From positions 2,108,001-2,172,000 of the forward strand of contig NZ_JABWRB020000001.1 in assembly GCF_014268745.2 (NCBI RefSeq): 64,000 nt of DNA. The letters are read 5' to 3'. A model generated the notes under the pieces. It had not been told where the DNA came from and ran no database searches. It worked only from the letters and a program-made list of their open reading frames with translations. The position numbers and the translations under genes are program-made. Each line of letters opens with the position of its first letter. Within the stretch, counting starts at the first letter, position 1. Shown here piece after piece: positions 23,907-32,486 of this stretch. This DNA comes from Pseudomonas zanjanensis (GTDB taxonomy: Bacteria > Pseudomonadota > Gammaproteobacteria > Pseudomonadales > Pseudomonadaceae).

Positions 23907-25066
23907 GGACCACCTGCCACTTGCTGCAACGCAGGATCGGCGACGGGCATCCCGGCGGTTTCCGCGAGTAACTGATCGACCACGCGGCTCAAGGCCTGTT
24001 CGACCGAATCACCCAGCAGCAGGCCTTGTTCGTAGAGCACGATCTGCCGATCGGCGCTGGAGCCTTCCTGGACGATCCGGCGGGCCTGCTTGAACACGTC
24101 CTGGACGCCCAACTCGGCAGCGGTTTCACCGAAGGTCTGCTCCGCCAGGGTGAGCCATTCACCGATCAGCATCGGTTGCTCCTGCCCCTCGACGATAAAC
24201 TCCGCGAGAATCCCGTGGCGCTTGGCCCGCCAGCGGTTTTCCTTGAGGATCCACTGGGACATCTGACTGTAGTGGGCGCCGGGCCGGCGCAGCGTGACGG
24301 CATGGGCCACCATCAGGCGAAACAGCGAGACCAGGCACAGCACGTCCTCTGCCCGAGGGCAGGCATCGCAAATGCGCAGCTCCAGCGTGGGATAACGTGA
24401 CGAAGGTCGTATCACCCACCAGCAATCGCTGGCCTGGCGAATGGAACCGGTGCGCATGAGCATGTCCACGTAGCCGGCAAACGCCGACTCGTCTTCGAAA
24501 TACTCCGGCACGCCCATGCGCGGCCATTCATCGCAAGCGACTTGTCGATAGCTGCTGAAACCACTGTTGCCACCGTTCCAGAATGGCGACGACGCGCTCA
24601 GGGCCAAGAACATTGGCAACCACGGCAGGATCTCATTCATCACCCGCACCCGGTCCTGGGTCGCGGGCACTTCCACGTGGACGTGCAGGCCCGAAAGCAC
24701 GCTGCGCCGCGCCACCCGCTGATAGTCATCGAACAATTGCTGGAAATGCAGCTCATCGGTGGGCTGCAGCACCTGGGTGGCCATCGGATGCGAGCCCGCG
24801 CTGAGCAGGCCCAGGCCATGCTCGGCCAAGCGCTTGGTCAGGCCGCTGCGCACCTGGGCCAGGTAATCGGCCGCTTCGGGCAGGCTGCGAAAGATGGGCG
24901 AGGCCATCTCCACCTGGCATTGGAACATTTCATGGGCGAAATGCTTGCCCAGCTCGGCCTGGCACGCCGCGATCACTTGCGCGGGGGGTTCACCCGGCAT
25001 GCAACGGGTTTGCAAATCAGTGATGAAATACTCCTCTTCAACGCCGAACTTCATGCGCCTGTTCAT
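23903..25066 (-). CDS. YbdK-type carboxylate-amine ligase (GCS2 family)
   Basis: The start at 25066 has GGAGGGA at good spacing and gives 387 residues beginning MNRRMKFGVEEEYF, as in YbdK. Family motifs are visible: GVEEEYFITD, QCQVEMASPIF, SGLHVHVEVP, RYPTLELRICDACP and the ENRWRAKRHG segment. The family makes a gamma-glutamyl-Cys-like amide bond at the expense of ATP; the true substrate is usually unknown. The 5' end overlaps the methyltransferase gene by 29 bp and the 3' end overlaps ligD by 4 bp. Its place after a diiron enzyme and a methyltransferase suggests small-molecule synthesis rather than glutathione supply. Confidence 0.92.
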   Translation of the reverse strand: MNRRMKFGVEEEYFITDLQTRCMPGEPPAQVIAACQAELGKHFAHEMFQCQVEMASPIFRSLPEAADYLAQVRSGLTKRLAEHGLGLLSAGSHPMATQVLQPTDELHFQQLFDDYQRVARRSVLSGLHVHVEVPATQDRVRVMNEILPWLPMFLALSASSPFWNGGNSGFSSYRQVACDEWPRMGVPEYFEDESAFAGYVDMLMRTGSIRQASDCWWVIRPSSRYPTLELRICDACPRAEDVLCLVSLFRLMVAHAVTLRRPGAHYSQMSQWILKENRWRAKRHGILAEFIVEGQEQPMLIGEWLTLAEQTFGETAAELGVQDVFKQARRIVQEGSSADRQIVLYEQGLLLGDSVEQALSRVVDQLLAETAGMPVADPALQQVAGGP

Positions 25067-26051
25067 CGATAGTCCCTCCGATAGCCCCGCCGAGACCTGC
25101 GCCAATGCGGGTTACAACCAACGCCACCACGGCGATCCTTTCCACGTCCTGATAACCCGGCGTGAGCAATTCCTCACCGAACACGTCCGGGTCCAATTCC
25201 TTGTAGGTCCAGCCGAAATCCGCTGAGTCACGCCATTGCCCCAGCGCTTCCAGGAACGGGTCGCGTCCGTCCACCATCGCCACGCCGGTGTAGAGCACCA
25301 GCGAGCCGCCTGGTGTGAGCCGGGGCAAGGCCTGCTCGACGATGCGCAGCGACAGCCCGGCGCCCAATGTTCCTCCACCGTGGCGATAGGCGCGCTCGGA
25401 GGGATCGGCCATGTACGGCGGGTTGGCGACGATCAGGTCGAAGTCGCCGACCACGTCTTGCAGCACGTCGCTGCGGCTGACCTCGACGTTGGCCACCTCC
25501 GCCAGCGCCGCGTTCACCGCGCACAGGCGCAGGGCTTGAGGGTTGATGTCCACGGCCAGCACTTGCGCTTCACGGCGGGCGCGGGCAATCACGATGGCAC
25601 CGACACCGGCGCCGCAACCGATGTCCACGGCGCGCTGCACGGCGGTGAAGTTCTGCTGCAGATGAGTATGGATCAGTTGGGCGAAGCGGTAGCTGTCAGG
25701 GCCGAAAAACACCGCATCATTGGCCTGGGTGGGAAATTGCGAATGGGCAAACAGCAAGCCATCCAGGCTCGACCAGCGTACCCGGCTATACAGCAAGCCA
25801 TCGCGTGCTTCCAGCACCTGGGCGTCTTGCAGTTGCCGCTGTTCATCGGCACTGATCAGCCCCGGCGCAAACGGCCGCGACCAGCCGAACACGTCCCGCA
25901 AGGTCTTGGAACGCTCATTGCCGGGCCGCTGGTTGACCCGTTCGTGGGTCAACGGCGTCGGGGTGATGAAACGGTAGCCGTCGGCTTGCAGGCGTCGGCC
26001 CAGTTGTAACAGCGCAAGGTCCGGTTCGGACAGGCGTACTTCCTCAGTCAT
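25038..26051 (-). CDS. Class I SAM-dependent methyltransferase (NPPY type)
   Basis: The start at 26051 gives 337 residues (MTEEVRLSEPDLALLQLGRR). The SAM-binding motif is AVDIGCGAGVGAIVIARA and the catalytic motif is LIVANPPYMADPSERAYRHGGG, which is found in methyltransferases acting on amide or amino nitrogen. The N-terminal 140 residues form a substrate domain of unknown fold. The gene lies 10 bp after the haem-oxygenase-like gene and overlaps ybdK by 29 bp, which points to tight co-expression. Whether it modifies a small molecule, protein or RNA cannot be told from sequence. Confidence 0.9.
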   Translation of the reverse strand: MTEEVRLSEPDLALLQLGRRLQADGYRFITPTPLTHERVNQRPGNERSKTLRDVFGWSRPFAPGLISADEQRQLQDAQVLEARDGLLYSRVRWSSLDGLLFAHSQFPTQANDAVFFGPDSYRFAQLIHTHLQQNFTAVQRAVDIGCGAGVGAIVIARARREAQVLAVDINPQALRLCAVNAALAEVANVEVSRSDVLQDVVGDFDLIVANPPYMADPSERAYRHGGGTLGAGLSLRIVEQALPRLTPGGSLVLYTGVAMVDGRDPFLEALGQWRDSADFGWTYKELDPDVFGEELLTPGYQDVERIAVVALVVTRIGAGLGGAIGGTIDEQAHEVRR

Positions 26052-26061
26052 GCAGGGCTCC

Positions 26062-27447
26062 CTAGCGAAGTGCGGATTTGAGTTCGATGAACCGGCGAGT
26101 CGCCAACAGTCCGGCCGGATGGCTGTGGCAGCGGGCACAAAGCCAGGGCACCAGGGCCTGCATCTGCTCGTCCGGCGTGCGGCCTTGCAGCGCCTGTTCC
26201 AGGCTTTGCACATCGGGATCGTCCATCGGTGTCACGGGCTCACACACGGCGCCCGAACCACGCCGGGCAGCGGATTTTGCGCCCTCATCCCGCCAGTCAC
26301 CGGCAATCCAGTCGTGCAGCAGTTGTTTTTCGTAGGGGCTGAACACCCCGAACATGGCCGCGCCTGGCCCATCGATCAGCGTCCAGAAACGGCTGCTTTG
26401 CGGATCTTCATGACGCTTGATCCAGCCTTTGTTCTGCATCGCCGCCAGGAACCCTTGCAACTGGCCCGGTTCCGAAAGCCACTGGTTGACGGTCTTGCCT
26501 TCGAACTTGCAGTAGTCGGAGTGCATGTGCTGGCCGAACGGGCGTTTGCGTTCGAGCATGTCCAGCACTTCGCGATCCAGGTCGAACGCGCCGATGATGG
26601 CCCGGCTGCCCTGCCCCAGGTCATTGAGGCGATAACCCAGCGTGACTCGCTGCCAGAAGGCCTCCCGGTCGGCTTCCATCGGCATCAGTTGCAACAGCGA
26701 CTGCACGGCCTTGTGGGCGTGGCCGGTGCTGGCGTTGTCGATGGTGACGTGGAGGGTGAAATAGTACGGATCGATGTCCAGCTCGCTCAGCTCATAAGCA
26801 CTGATCAGCAGATGCAGGGGCAATTGCTCGTAGCCCAGGTTGTAGCCGATGACCTCCGGCAGGTACTCGTCGCCGGCATAACCCAGGGCCAGTTGCACGG
26901 CCCCTTGCAGATACAGGTCATCGTCGATGTCCGGGGCGTCACACAGGTCGTGTTCGGCGAGCAGCTTGCGATAAAGCACCACGTGGTTCTGTGACGGATG
27001 ACCGTCCCCCAGCTCTTCCAGGTAGGTGCACAGCAACCCTTCGAAACGGTGGTCGTGCCAATGCCTGACCACGCCATACAGCCAGGCGCCGTCCACCCGT
27101 TTGGTCGGCGCAACGGCTTGCAGGAAGTACAGGGCGTGGGCCTTGTTGCTGAAGAACTCTCGCGGGCCGCCGCTTTTGCGCCGTTCCAGGTAATCCGCGT
27201 ATTGCCGGGCGACGCCGGCGCTGTGGTGCTCGACCCAGGCCGACAGCGCCATGGGATCGTCCGGCATCTCCTGGGGTAGCGCCGCGGCCTTCGCGATGCA
27301 TTGCTGGAGGAAGGCTTGGGCGACGGCTTGCTTGTCCGCGTCGTCAGGGCCTTGGAGCAGCCGCTCATAGCATTGGCGCACCTGTCCCCCATGGGAGACA
27401 GGGTGCACGGTGGCTGGCCGGGATTGGAGGGGTGTCAGCGCAGTCAT
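26062..27447 (-). CDS. Iron-containing redox enzyme, haem-oxygenase-like diiron family
   Basis: The 461-residue protein matches the iron-containing redox enzyme family in its Glu/His-rich helical motifs: GVVRHWHDHRFEGLLCTYLEELGDGHPSQNHVVLYRKLL and YFTLHVTIDNASTGHAHKAV, which would provide carboxylate and His iron ligands. Members of the haem-oxygenase-like diiron group perform oxidative cleavage or N-oxygenation in natural-product pathways. The last 90 residues include a CARCHSHP stretch. It is first in the operon with methyltransferase, ligase and ligD. No signal peptide. Confidence 0.85.
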   Translation of the reverse strand: MTALTPLQSRPATVHPVSHGGQVRQCYERLLQGPDDADKQAVAQAFLQQCIAKAAALPQEMPDDPMALSAWVEHHSAGVARQYADYLERRKSGGPREFFSNKAHALYFLQAVAPTKRVDGAWLYGVVRHWHDHRFEGLLCTYLEELGDGHPSQNHVVLYRKLLAEHDLCDAPDIDDDLYLQGAVQLALGYAGDEYLPEVIGYNLGYEQLPLHLLISAYELSELDIDPYYFTLHVTIDNASTGHAHKAVQSLLQLMPMEADREAFWQRVTLGYRLNDLGQGSRAIIGAFDLDREVLDMLERKRPFGQHMHSDYCKFEGKTVNQWLSEPGQLQGFLAAMQNKGWIKRHEDPQSSRFWTLIDGPGAAMFGVFSPYEKQLLHDWIAGDWRDEGAKSAARRGSGAVCEPVTPMDDPDVQSLEQALQGRTPDEQMQALVPWLCARCHSHPAGLLATRRFIELKSALR

Positions 27448-27643
27448 AAGGGCCTCTTGGGTTCTCGGCGGACGCTGAATCAGAACGTCTCTTTTGTTGC
27501 TGAGCGCTGGGAACGGCGAAAAATTCCATTGGGTTGAACGGCAGGCGGATAAACGGGGCGATGCGTAGATGATGGGAACCCTCGTTTCGCTTCAGCCCTC
27601 GAATGCTGAGAACCACCCAGTTGTAGATGTCGAGAGCGCTGTT

Positions 27644-27733
27644 GTGGCGAGGGAGCTTGCTCCCGCTGGGTCGCGAAGCGACCCCAATGCCGCGAGCGCT
27701 TCGCACTCGAGCGGGAGCAAGCTCCCTCGCCAC
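27644..27733. repeat. REPIN, GTGGCGAGGGA family
   Basis: Inverted arms with GGGTCGCGAAGCGACCC and GCGAGCGCTTCGC inner palindromes. It lies in the 321-bp divergent gap 27448-27768 between the diiron-enzyme and antiporter genes; apart from promoter space nothing else is seen there. Confidence 0.9.
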
Positions 27734-27768
27734 GGGTTAGTCGGCACCGGGTTATCCAAGGAGCAACG

Positions 27769-29106
27769 ATGACGTTCACAGTATGGGTAGCGGTGCTCGG
27801 TGGGGTGTTGCTGACCCTGGCCCTGACGGCCTCTTATCTGCGCTGGATGCCGGTCACCACCTCGGCGATGTGCCTGGTGCTAGGCGTTGCCATCGGGCCG
27901 CTGGGGTTGGGCGTGCTGAGGCTGGACATCAGCGACTCGTCGGTGTGGATGGAACACCTCACGGAAGTCGCGGTGGTGTTTTCGCTGTTCGTCAGCGGCC
28001 TCAAGTTGCGCCTGCCCCTCAACGACCGGACCTGGCGCGTGGCCTATGGGCTGGCCGGGCCGGTGATGATCCTGTGCATCGCCGGCCTGTGCCTGGCGCT
28101 GCACTATCTGTTGGGCCTGAGCTGGGGCGTGTCGATGCTGATCGGCGCGATGCTGGCGCCCACCGACCCGGTATTGGCGGCGTTGGTGCAGGTCAACGAC
28201 GCCCGGGATGACGACCGGGTGCGGTTCGGCCTGTCGGGCGAAGCGGGACTGAACGACGGCACGGCGTTTCCCTTCGTGATCCTCGGCCTGTTGATGCTGC
28301 GTGAAGACGGCAGCGGTTTTCTCGGTGAATGGCTGCTGCGCAACGTCCTGTGGGCCGTGCCGGCCGGTCTACTGGTCGGCTACTGGATGGGCCGTGGCAT
28401 CGGCAAGTTGACCTTGTCGATGCGCATCAGGAATGCCGACAGCACCTTGTCGCCCAACGACTATCTGGCCCTGGCGCTGATTGCCCTGGCTTACGTCGTG
28501 GCCGAGTGGATCCAGGGCTACGGTTTTCTCTCGGTGTTCGCCGCCGGGCTGGGGCTGCGTCAGGCCGAGGTCAAATCCACCGATGAAACGGCACCGCCGG
28601 CGGAGCACCTGGTGCAACCGGTGGTGGGCCACGAAACCGTCGATCCCCAGCAAGCCGTCGCAGGCGATACCGAGTCGCTGGACGATGGTCAACTGGCCGC
28701 CGGGGTCATGATGAGCGACATGCTGGCGTTCGGCAGTCTGGTGGAACGGTCGATGGAGGTGTTCTTGGTGACGTTGCTGGGGGTCGTGCTGGCCAACCAT
28801 TGGGATTGGCGGGCCTTGGCGATCGGCGCCCTGTTGTTCGTCGTGATTCGCCCGTTGAGTGTGTTGGTGATTCCTTGGCGGCGATTGCTCGACGGACCGC
28901 AACGGCTGCTGATCGGCTGGTTTGGCATTCGCGGGATCGGCAGCCTGTTTTATCTGTTTTTCGCCTTGAACCATGACCTGCCGCCAGACGTGGCGCAACT
29001 GTGCATCAACCTCACCCTGTCGGTGGTGGCCTTGAGCATTCTGGTCCATGGGTTGAGCACCCAGCCTACGTTGGCGTGGTATGAGCGCCGTAAGCACTCG
29101 GGTTGA
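27769..29106 (+). CDS. CPA-type cation/proton antiporter
   Basis: The 445-residue, highly hydrophobic protein has about 12 membrane segments. It carries the CPA signature region MLIGAMLAPTDPVLAALVQV and FGLSGEAGLNDGTAFPFVILGLL, with the ion-binding Asp typical of Na+/H+ exchangers. A hydrophilic, Glu-rich loop (about 265-315) interrupts the helices before the last four. AAGGAG precedes the ATG. It sits in the inner membrane and exchanges Na+ or K+ for protons. It is monocistronic, flanked by REPINs. Confidence 0.92.
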   Translation: MTFTVWVAVLGGVLLTLALTASYLRWMPVTTSAMCLVLGVAIGPLGLGVLRLDISDSSVWMEHLTEVAVVFSLFVSGLKLRLPLNDRTWRVAYGLAGPVMILCIAGLCLALHYLLGLSWGVSMLIGAMLAPTDPVLAALVQVNDARDDDRVRFGLSGEAGLNDGTAFPFVILGLLMLREDGSGFLGEWLLRNVLWAVPAGLLVGYWMGRGIGKLTLSMRIRNADSTLSPNDYLALALIALAYVVAEWIQGYGFLSVFAAGLGLRQAEVKSTDETAPPAEHLVQPVVGHETVDPQQAVAGDTESLDDGQLAAGVMMSDMLAFGSLVERSMEVFLVTLLGVVLANHWDWRALAIGALLFVVIRPLSVLVIPWRRLLDGPQRLLIGWFGIRGIGSLFYLFFALNHDLPPDVAQLCINLTLSVVALSILVHGLSTQPTLAWYERRKHSG

Positions 29107-29133
29107 GCCACTGTGGCAGGAGATGAACGCTGT

Positions 29134-29225
29134 TGTGGCGAGGGAGCTTGCTCCCGCTGGGCTGCGCAGCGGCCCCAAGCTTTGCGGTCGCTGCGCAACC
29201 GAGCGGGAGCAAGCTCCCTCGCCAC
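29134..29225. repeat. REPIN, GTGGCGAGGGA family
   Basis: Inverted arms with a GGGCTGCGCAGCGGCCCC inner palindrome, between the convergent antiporter gene and the next membrane-protein gene. Confidence 0.9.
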
Positions 29226-29253
29226 ACTGATGCCCGACTTCAAAGGGTGTGTT

Positions 29254-29826
29254 TCAACCGCCTGGATCACTTACTTGGATATAAATCGAATACGCCCCCA
29301 GCAACACCCAGAACGTGGCGAAGATCCACGGTGTACGCAGCGAGAACAGCAATGACTTACGGTACCCCTTGTGGGTCGATTCGCGCTCGCTGAACAAGGG
29401 CGATTCGTCATAGGCCAGGCCCATCAGGGGCTCGGCGCGCAATAGTTCGCTCTGCTTGAAATGCCAATGATCGATGATCTCGTAGGCCGCCTTGATGCCC
29501 GGCCAGGCGTTGAGCGAACTCAGGAACCCCAGCAAGGCCAGGAATGGCGGCACAATCAGCGTGAACAACTTGCCCCACTCCGGGTTCAGGTTGGCCATGC
29601 ACGAGGCGAAGGCGATCACCAGGAAGGACTGGGCGGCCAGGTAAGCATCGGTTCGGTTGGCCAGGATGCTGGTTTCGTATTGGATCTCCCGGCGGTAGAA
29701 ATCCAGCCGCTCCTTGGGCGAGCCGAACAGTTTGGCGTTGTGTTCCGTCAGTTCTTCTTCCGGGGTTGGCCCGGTGAGTATTCTGGGCATTGCGCAGGCT
29801 GTGCCTCGGTGATGATTCGGACTCAT
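29254..29826 (-). CDS. Membrane protein of unknown function
   Basis: About 190 residues with an N-terminal soluble helical part (EEELTEHNAKLFGSPKERLDFYRREIQYE). Then come two close membrane segments (AYLAAQSFLVIAFASCMA and LFTLIVPPFLALLGFLSSL), a soluble loop, and a C-terminal helix (TPWIFATFWVLLGAYSIYI). The start is uncertain: ATG at 29826 is used here, ATG at 29790 is possible, and neither has a good ribosome-binding site. The family was not recognised with confidence. Confidence 0.75.
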   Translation of the reverse strand: MSPNHHRGTACAMPRILTGPTPEEELTEHNAKLFGSPKERLDFYRREIQYETSILANRTDAYLAAQSFLVIAFASCMANLNPEWGKLFTLIVPPFLALLGFLSSLNAWPGIKAAYEIIDHWHFKQSELLRAEPLMGLAYDESPLFSERESTHKGYRKSLLFSLRTPWIFATFWVLLGAYSIYIQVSDPGG

Positions 29827-29944
29827 TAGAAGAACCCGGCGCGCGGCAAGTTCAAGCCAATGGACCACAGGTGCGGCGAAATCCGAGGAAACGCTGCGCA
29901 ACGGCAAAGGTCTCTAGTGGCGTAAGGGCAAGAGGACGGTTTGC

Positions 29945-30175
29945 GTGGATTATCTTGGATGGGTGCAATGGCCAGCGATGCTCGTGACGGTGCTGGCCGC
30001 CTGGCTGATCGGCTCACGCCAACCCCGACGTCGGGTGGCGGGCTTCAGTTGTTTTATCGCGAGCAATATTTTGTGGGTGATCTGGGGTTTGCATACCGAT
30101 GCGTATGCGCTGATCGTGTTGCAGTTTTGCCTGTGTGCGATGAATTTGCGTGGGTTCAAGAAAAACACCGAATAG
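29945..30175 (+). CDS. Small membrane protein (76 aa)
   Basis: A GTG start with GAGG nine bases upstream. The protein has three hydrophobic segments (WPAMLVTVLAAWLIG, FSCFIASNILWVIWGL and LIVLQFCLCAMNL) and a basic loop (SRQPRRR). The layout resembles small two- to three-helix proteins of the PnuC/YgjV-like superfamily, but no firm family call is possible. It is divergent from the preceding membrane-protein gene. Confidence 0.7.
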   Translation: MDYLGWVQWPAMLVTVLAAWLIGSRQPRRRVAGFSCFIASNILWVIWGLHTDAYALIVLQFCLCAMNLRGFKKNTE

Positions 30176-30193
30176 GCGAAGGCGGCTGCTCTG

Positions 30194-30285
30194 GTGGCGA
30201 GGGAGCTTGCTCCCGCTCGGGCGCGTAGCGCTCGCCTGCTTTTGGGGCCGCTTCGCAGCCCAGCGGGAGCAAGCTCCCTCGCCAC
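30194..30285. repeat. REPIN, GTGGCGAGGGA family
   Basis: Inverted arms with GGGCGCGTAGCGCTC and GGGGCCGCTTCGCAGCCC inner palindromes, between convergent genes. Confidence 0.9.
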
Positions 30286-30306
30286 TGGAGACGAATACCT
30301 TCCTGG

Positions 30307-32235
30307 CTATTTCATCGTCTGCCCAATGATCTGCATCAAATCGATCTGCTTGAACGGCTTGATCAACCGAGGCAGTTGCGCGGCGAAACCTTCCAGGCGT
30401 TCGGCATAACCGGTGGCCAGGATGATGGGCAGGGTCGGTTGGCGGTCGCGCAACAATTTCGCCAACTGCGCGCCGTCCATCTGCGGCATGGCCATGTCGG
30501 TGATCACCAGGTCGATGTCCAGGTTGCGCTCATACAGTTCCAGCGCCTGGGCCCCCGACGGCGCGCAAAGGACTCGGTGCCCCAGGTCTTCGATCAACAG
30601 GCGCGTGCTGGTCAGCACCAGGCTGTCATCGTCGACTACCAGCACCTTCAATTCATGGACCGGCGGTGCCGCGTCCTCGATCGCCGCTTTACCAGGGGCC
30701 GAATCGCCGGCCACTGGCAACCACAGTTCGGCGGTGGTCCCGACACCTTTCTGGCTCTTGAGCGTCAGGCGGCCACCCAACTGTTCCGCCAAGCCATGCA
30801 CCATCGACAACCCGAGGCCGGTGCCCTTGCCGACGCCCTTGGTGGTGAAGAACGGATCCACGGCCGAAGCCAGCGTGGCTTCGTCCATGCCCTCGCCCTC
30901 ATCGGTTATCGTCAGGCGAATGTAGCGCCCGGGGGCCATCGGCTTGTCCGGCGCGGCATCAGCCCCTTGCCGCTCATCGGCGGCGATGATGATCTGGCCG
31001 CCATGGGGCATGGCGTCCCGGGCATTGGTCGCCAGGTTGAGAATCGCCAGTTCCAATTGGTTGACATCCGCCAGCACCGGCGACAGCGCCTCGTCGAAAC
31101 GGGTCTGGATGTGGATCGACGGGCCCAGGGAGCTTTGCAGCAATCCGCTGATGCCCTGCACCAGGGCCGACAGTTCGACCGATTCGTAGGTCAGTTTCTG
31201 CCGACGGGCAAACGCCAGCATGCGTTGGGTCAGCGAAACCCCGCGCAGCGCGCCCTGTGTCGCGTTTTCCAGCAATTGGGTGAGTTTCGGCTCGCTGGGC
31301 ATGCGCTTGCGGACGATTTCCAGATTGCCAAGGATCACCGTCAACAGGTTATTGAAATCATGGGCAATGCCTCCGGTGAGCTGGCCGATGGCTTGCAATT
31401 TCTGGGATTGAAACAACGCCTCGCGGGCCTGTTCAAGGGCCTGCTGGGCCTGGGTGGCATCGGTGATGTCGCGGGTGATCTTGGCAAAGCCCAGCAACGT
31501 GCCGGTGTCGCTGCGAATCGCATCGATGACCACGTGGGCCATGAAGCGCGTGCCATCCTTGCGCATCCGCCAGCCTTTTTTCTCGAAGCGTCCTTCGCTG
31601 GCAGCGATGCTCAACGCCCGCTGTGGCTCGCCGGCGTCGCGATCCTCGGGGGTGTAGAACATCGAGAAGTGCCGGCCGATGGCTTCCACCGGCAGATAGC
31701 CCTTGATCCGCTGTGCCCCCTGGTTCCAGTTGGTGACCTGGCCTTCCGGGTCGAGCATGTAGATGGCGTAATCGGTGACGCTTTGCACCAGCAGGCGAAA
31801 CTGCTGCTCGCTTTGCTTGAGGGTTTCCTCGGCCATCTTGCGGTCGGTCAGGTCGCGAGTGATCTTGGCGAAGCCGAGCAAGGCGCCGCTCTGGCTGTCG
31901 ATGATCGGATCGATCACCACATGGGACCAGAACAGCGTGCCGTCCTTGCGCACCCGCCAACCCTCGCCTTCGAAACGTCCCTCGCGCACGGCCGTGTCCA
32001 GCGCCCGTTGCGGCAGGCCGGCGGCGCGGTCCTGGTCGGTGTAGAACCGGGAGAAATGCTGGCCAAGGATCTCGGCTTCCTCATAGCCCTTGAAACGCCT
32101 GGCACCGGAGTTCCAGCTGGTGATGATGCCCGAAGGGTCGGTCATGTAGATGGCATAGTCGACCACCGCGTCGATGAGCAAGCGAAAGCGCTGTTCCTCG
32201 TTGATAAGCGGGGGCTTTGGGTCATTCTCGAGCAT
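30307..32235 (-). CDS. PAS-PAS hybrid sensor histidine kinase
   Basis: The 642-residue protein has two PAS/PAC units in tandem (about 15-130 and 140-255; DYAIYMTDPSGIITSWNSGARRFKGY and DYAIYMLDPEGQVTNWNQGAQRIKGY) that look like recent duplicates. Then come HisKA with GGIAHDFNNLLTVILGN, HATPase (LNLATNARDAMP, DEGEGMDEATL, GTGLGLSMVHG) and a receiver domain with Asp in DLVITDMAMPQMDG. No membrane helix is present, so it is soluble. The GGIAHDFNNLL H-box is of the type common in orphan hybrid kinases. No response-regulator gene is adjacent. Confidence 0.93.
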   Translation of the reverse strand: MLENDPKPPLINEEQRFRLLIDAVVDYAIYMTDPSGIITSWNSGARRFKGYEEAEILGQHFSRFYTDQDRAAGLPQRALDTAVREGRFEGEGWRVRKDGTLFWSHVVIDPIIDSQSGALLGFAKITRDLTDRKMAEETLKQSEQQFRLLVQSVTDYAIYMLDPEGQVTNWNQGAQRIKGYLPVEAIGRHFSMFYTPEDRDAGEPQRALSIAASEGRFEKKGWRMRKDGTRFMAHVVIDAIRSDTGTLLGFAKITRDITDATQAQQALEQAREALFQSQKLQAIGQLTGGIAHDFNNLLTVILGNLEIVRKRMPSEPKLTQLLENATQGALRGVSLTQRMLAFARRQKLTYESVELSALVQGISGLLQSSLGPSIHIQTRFDEALSPVLADVNQLELAILNLATNARDAMPHGGQIIIAADERQGADAAPDKPMAPGRYIRLTITDEGEGMDEATLASAVDPFFTTKGVGKGTGLGLSMVHGLAEQLGGRLTLKSQKGVGTTAELWLPVAGDSAPGKAAIEDAAPPVHELKVLVVDDDSLVLTSTRLLIEDLGHRVLCAPSGAQALELYERNLDIDLVITDMAMPQMDGAQLAKLLRDRQPTLPIILATGYAERLEGFAAQLPRLIKPFKQIDLMQIIGQTMK

Positions 32236-32318
32236 CTGGCCGGGGCATCCGTGTGGATTTTTTGCGGATTATGGAGCAAGTCTGGCGTTAGGAAAAATTA
32301 TTGAGCCTAGGAGGTGAA

Positions 32319-32360
32319 GGGGCCGCTACGCAGCCCGGCGGGAGCAAGCTCCCTCGCCAC
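32319..32360. repeat. Half REPIN, GTGGCGAGGGA family
   Basis: Only the right arm (GGCGGGAGCAAGCTCCCTCGCCAC) with a GGGGCCGCTACGCAGCCC inner loop. The left arm is missing, so this is a remnant. Confidence 0.8.
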
Positions 32361-32393
32361 GGGATCCAGACCGTCTTAAGTGAACAGCGTTGC

Positions 32394-32486
32394 CTGTGGG
32401 AGCGGGCTTGCTCGCGAAAGCGGTGGGTCAGTCTACATTGACGCCAAATGCACCGACGCCTTCGCGAGCAAGCCCGCTCCCACAGG
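32394..32486. repeat. REPIN, GTGGGAGCGGGCTTGCTCGCGA family, overlapping a gene end
   Basis: CCTGTGGGAGCGGGCTTGCTC is paired with its complement at the right end. The right part (32428-32486) lies inside the helicase reading frame and encodes its last residues. Confidence 0.88.

Noticed and set aside
30376..32304. 642-codon plus-strand frame opposite the hybrid kinase
   Set aside because: High-GC antisense shadow; the minus strand carries complete kinase domains.
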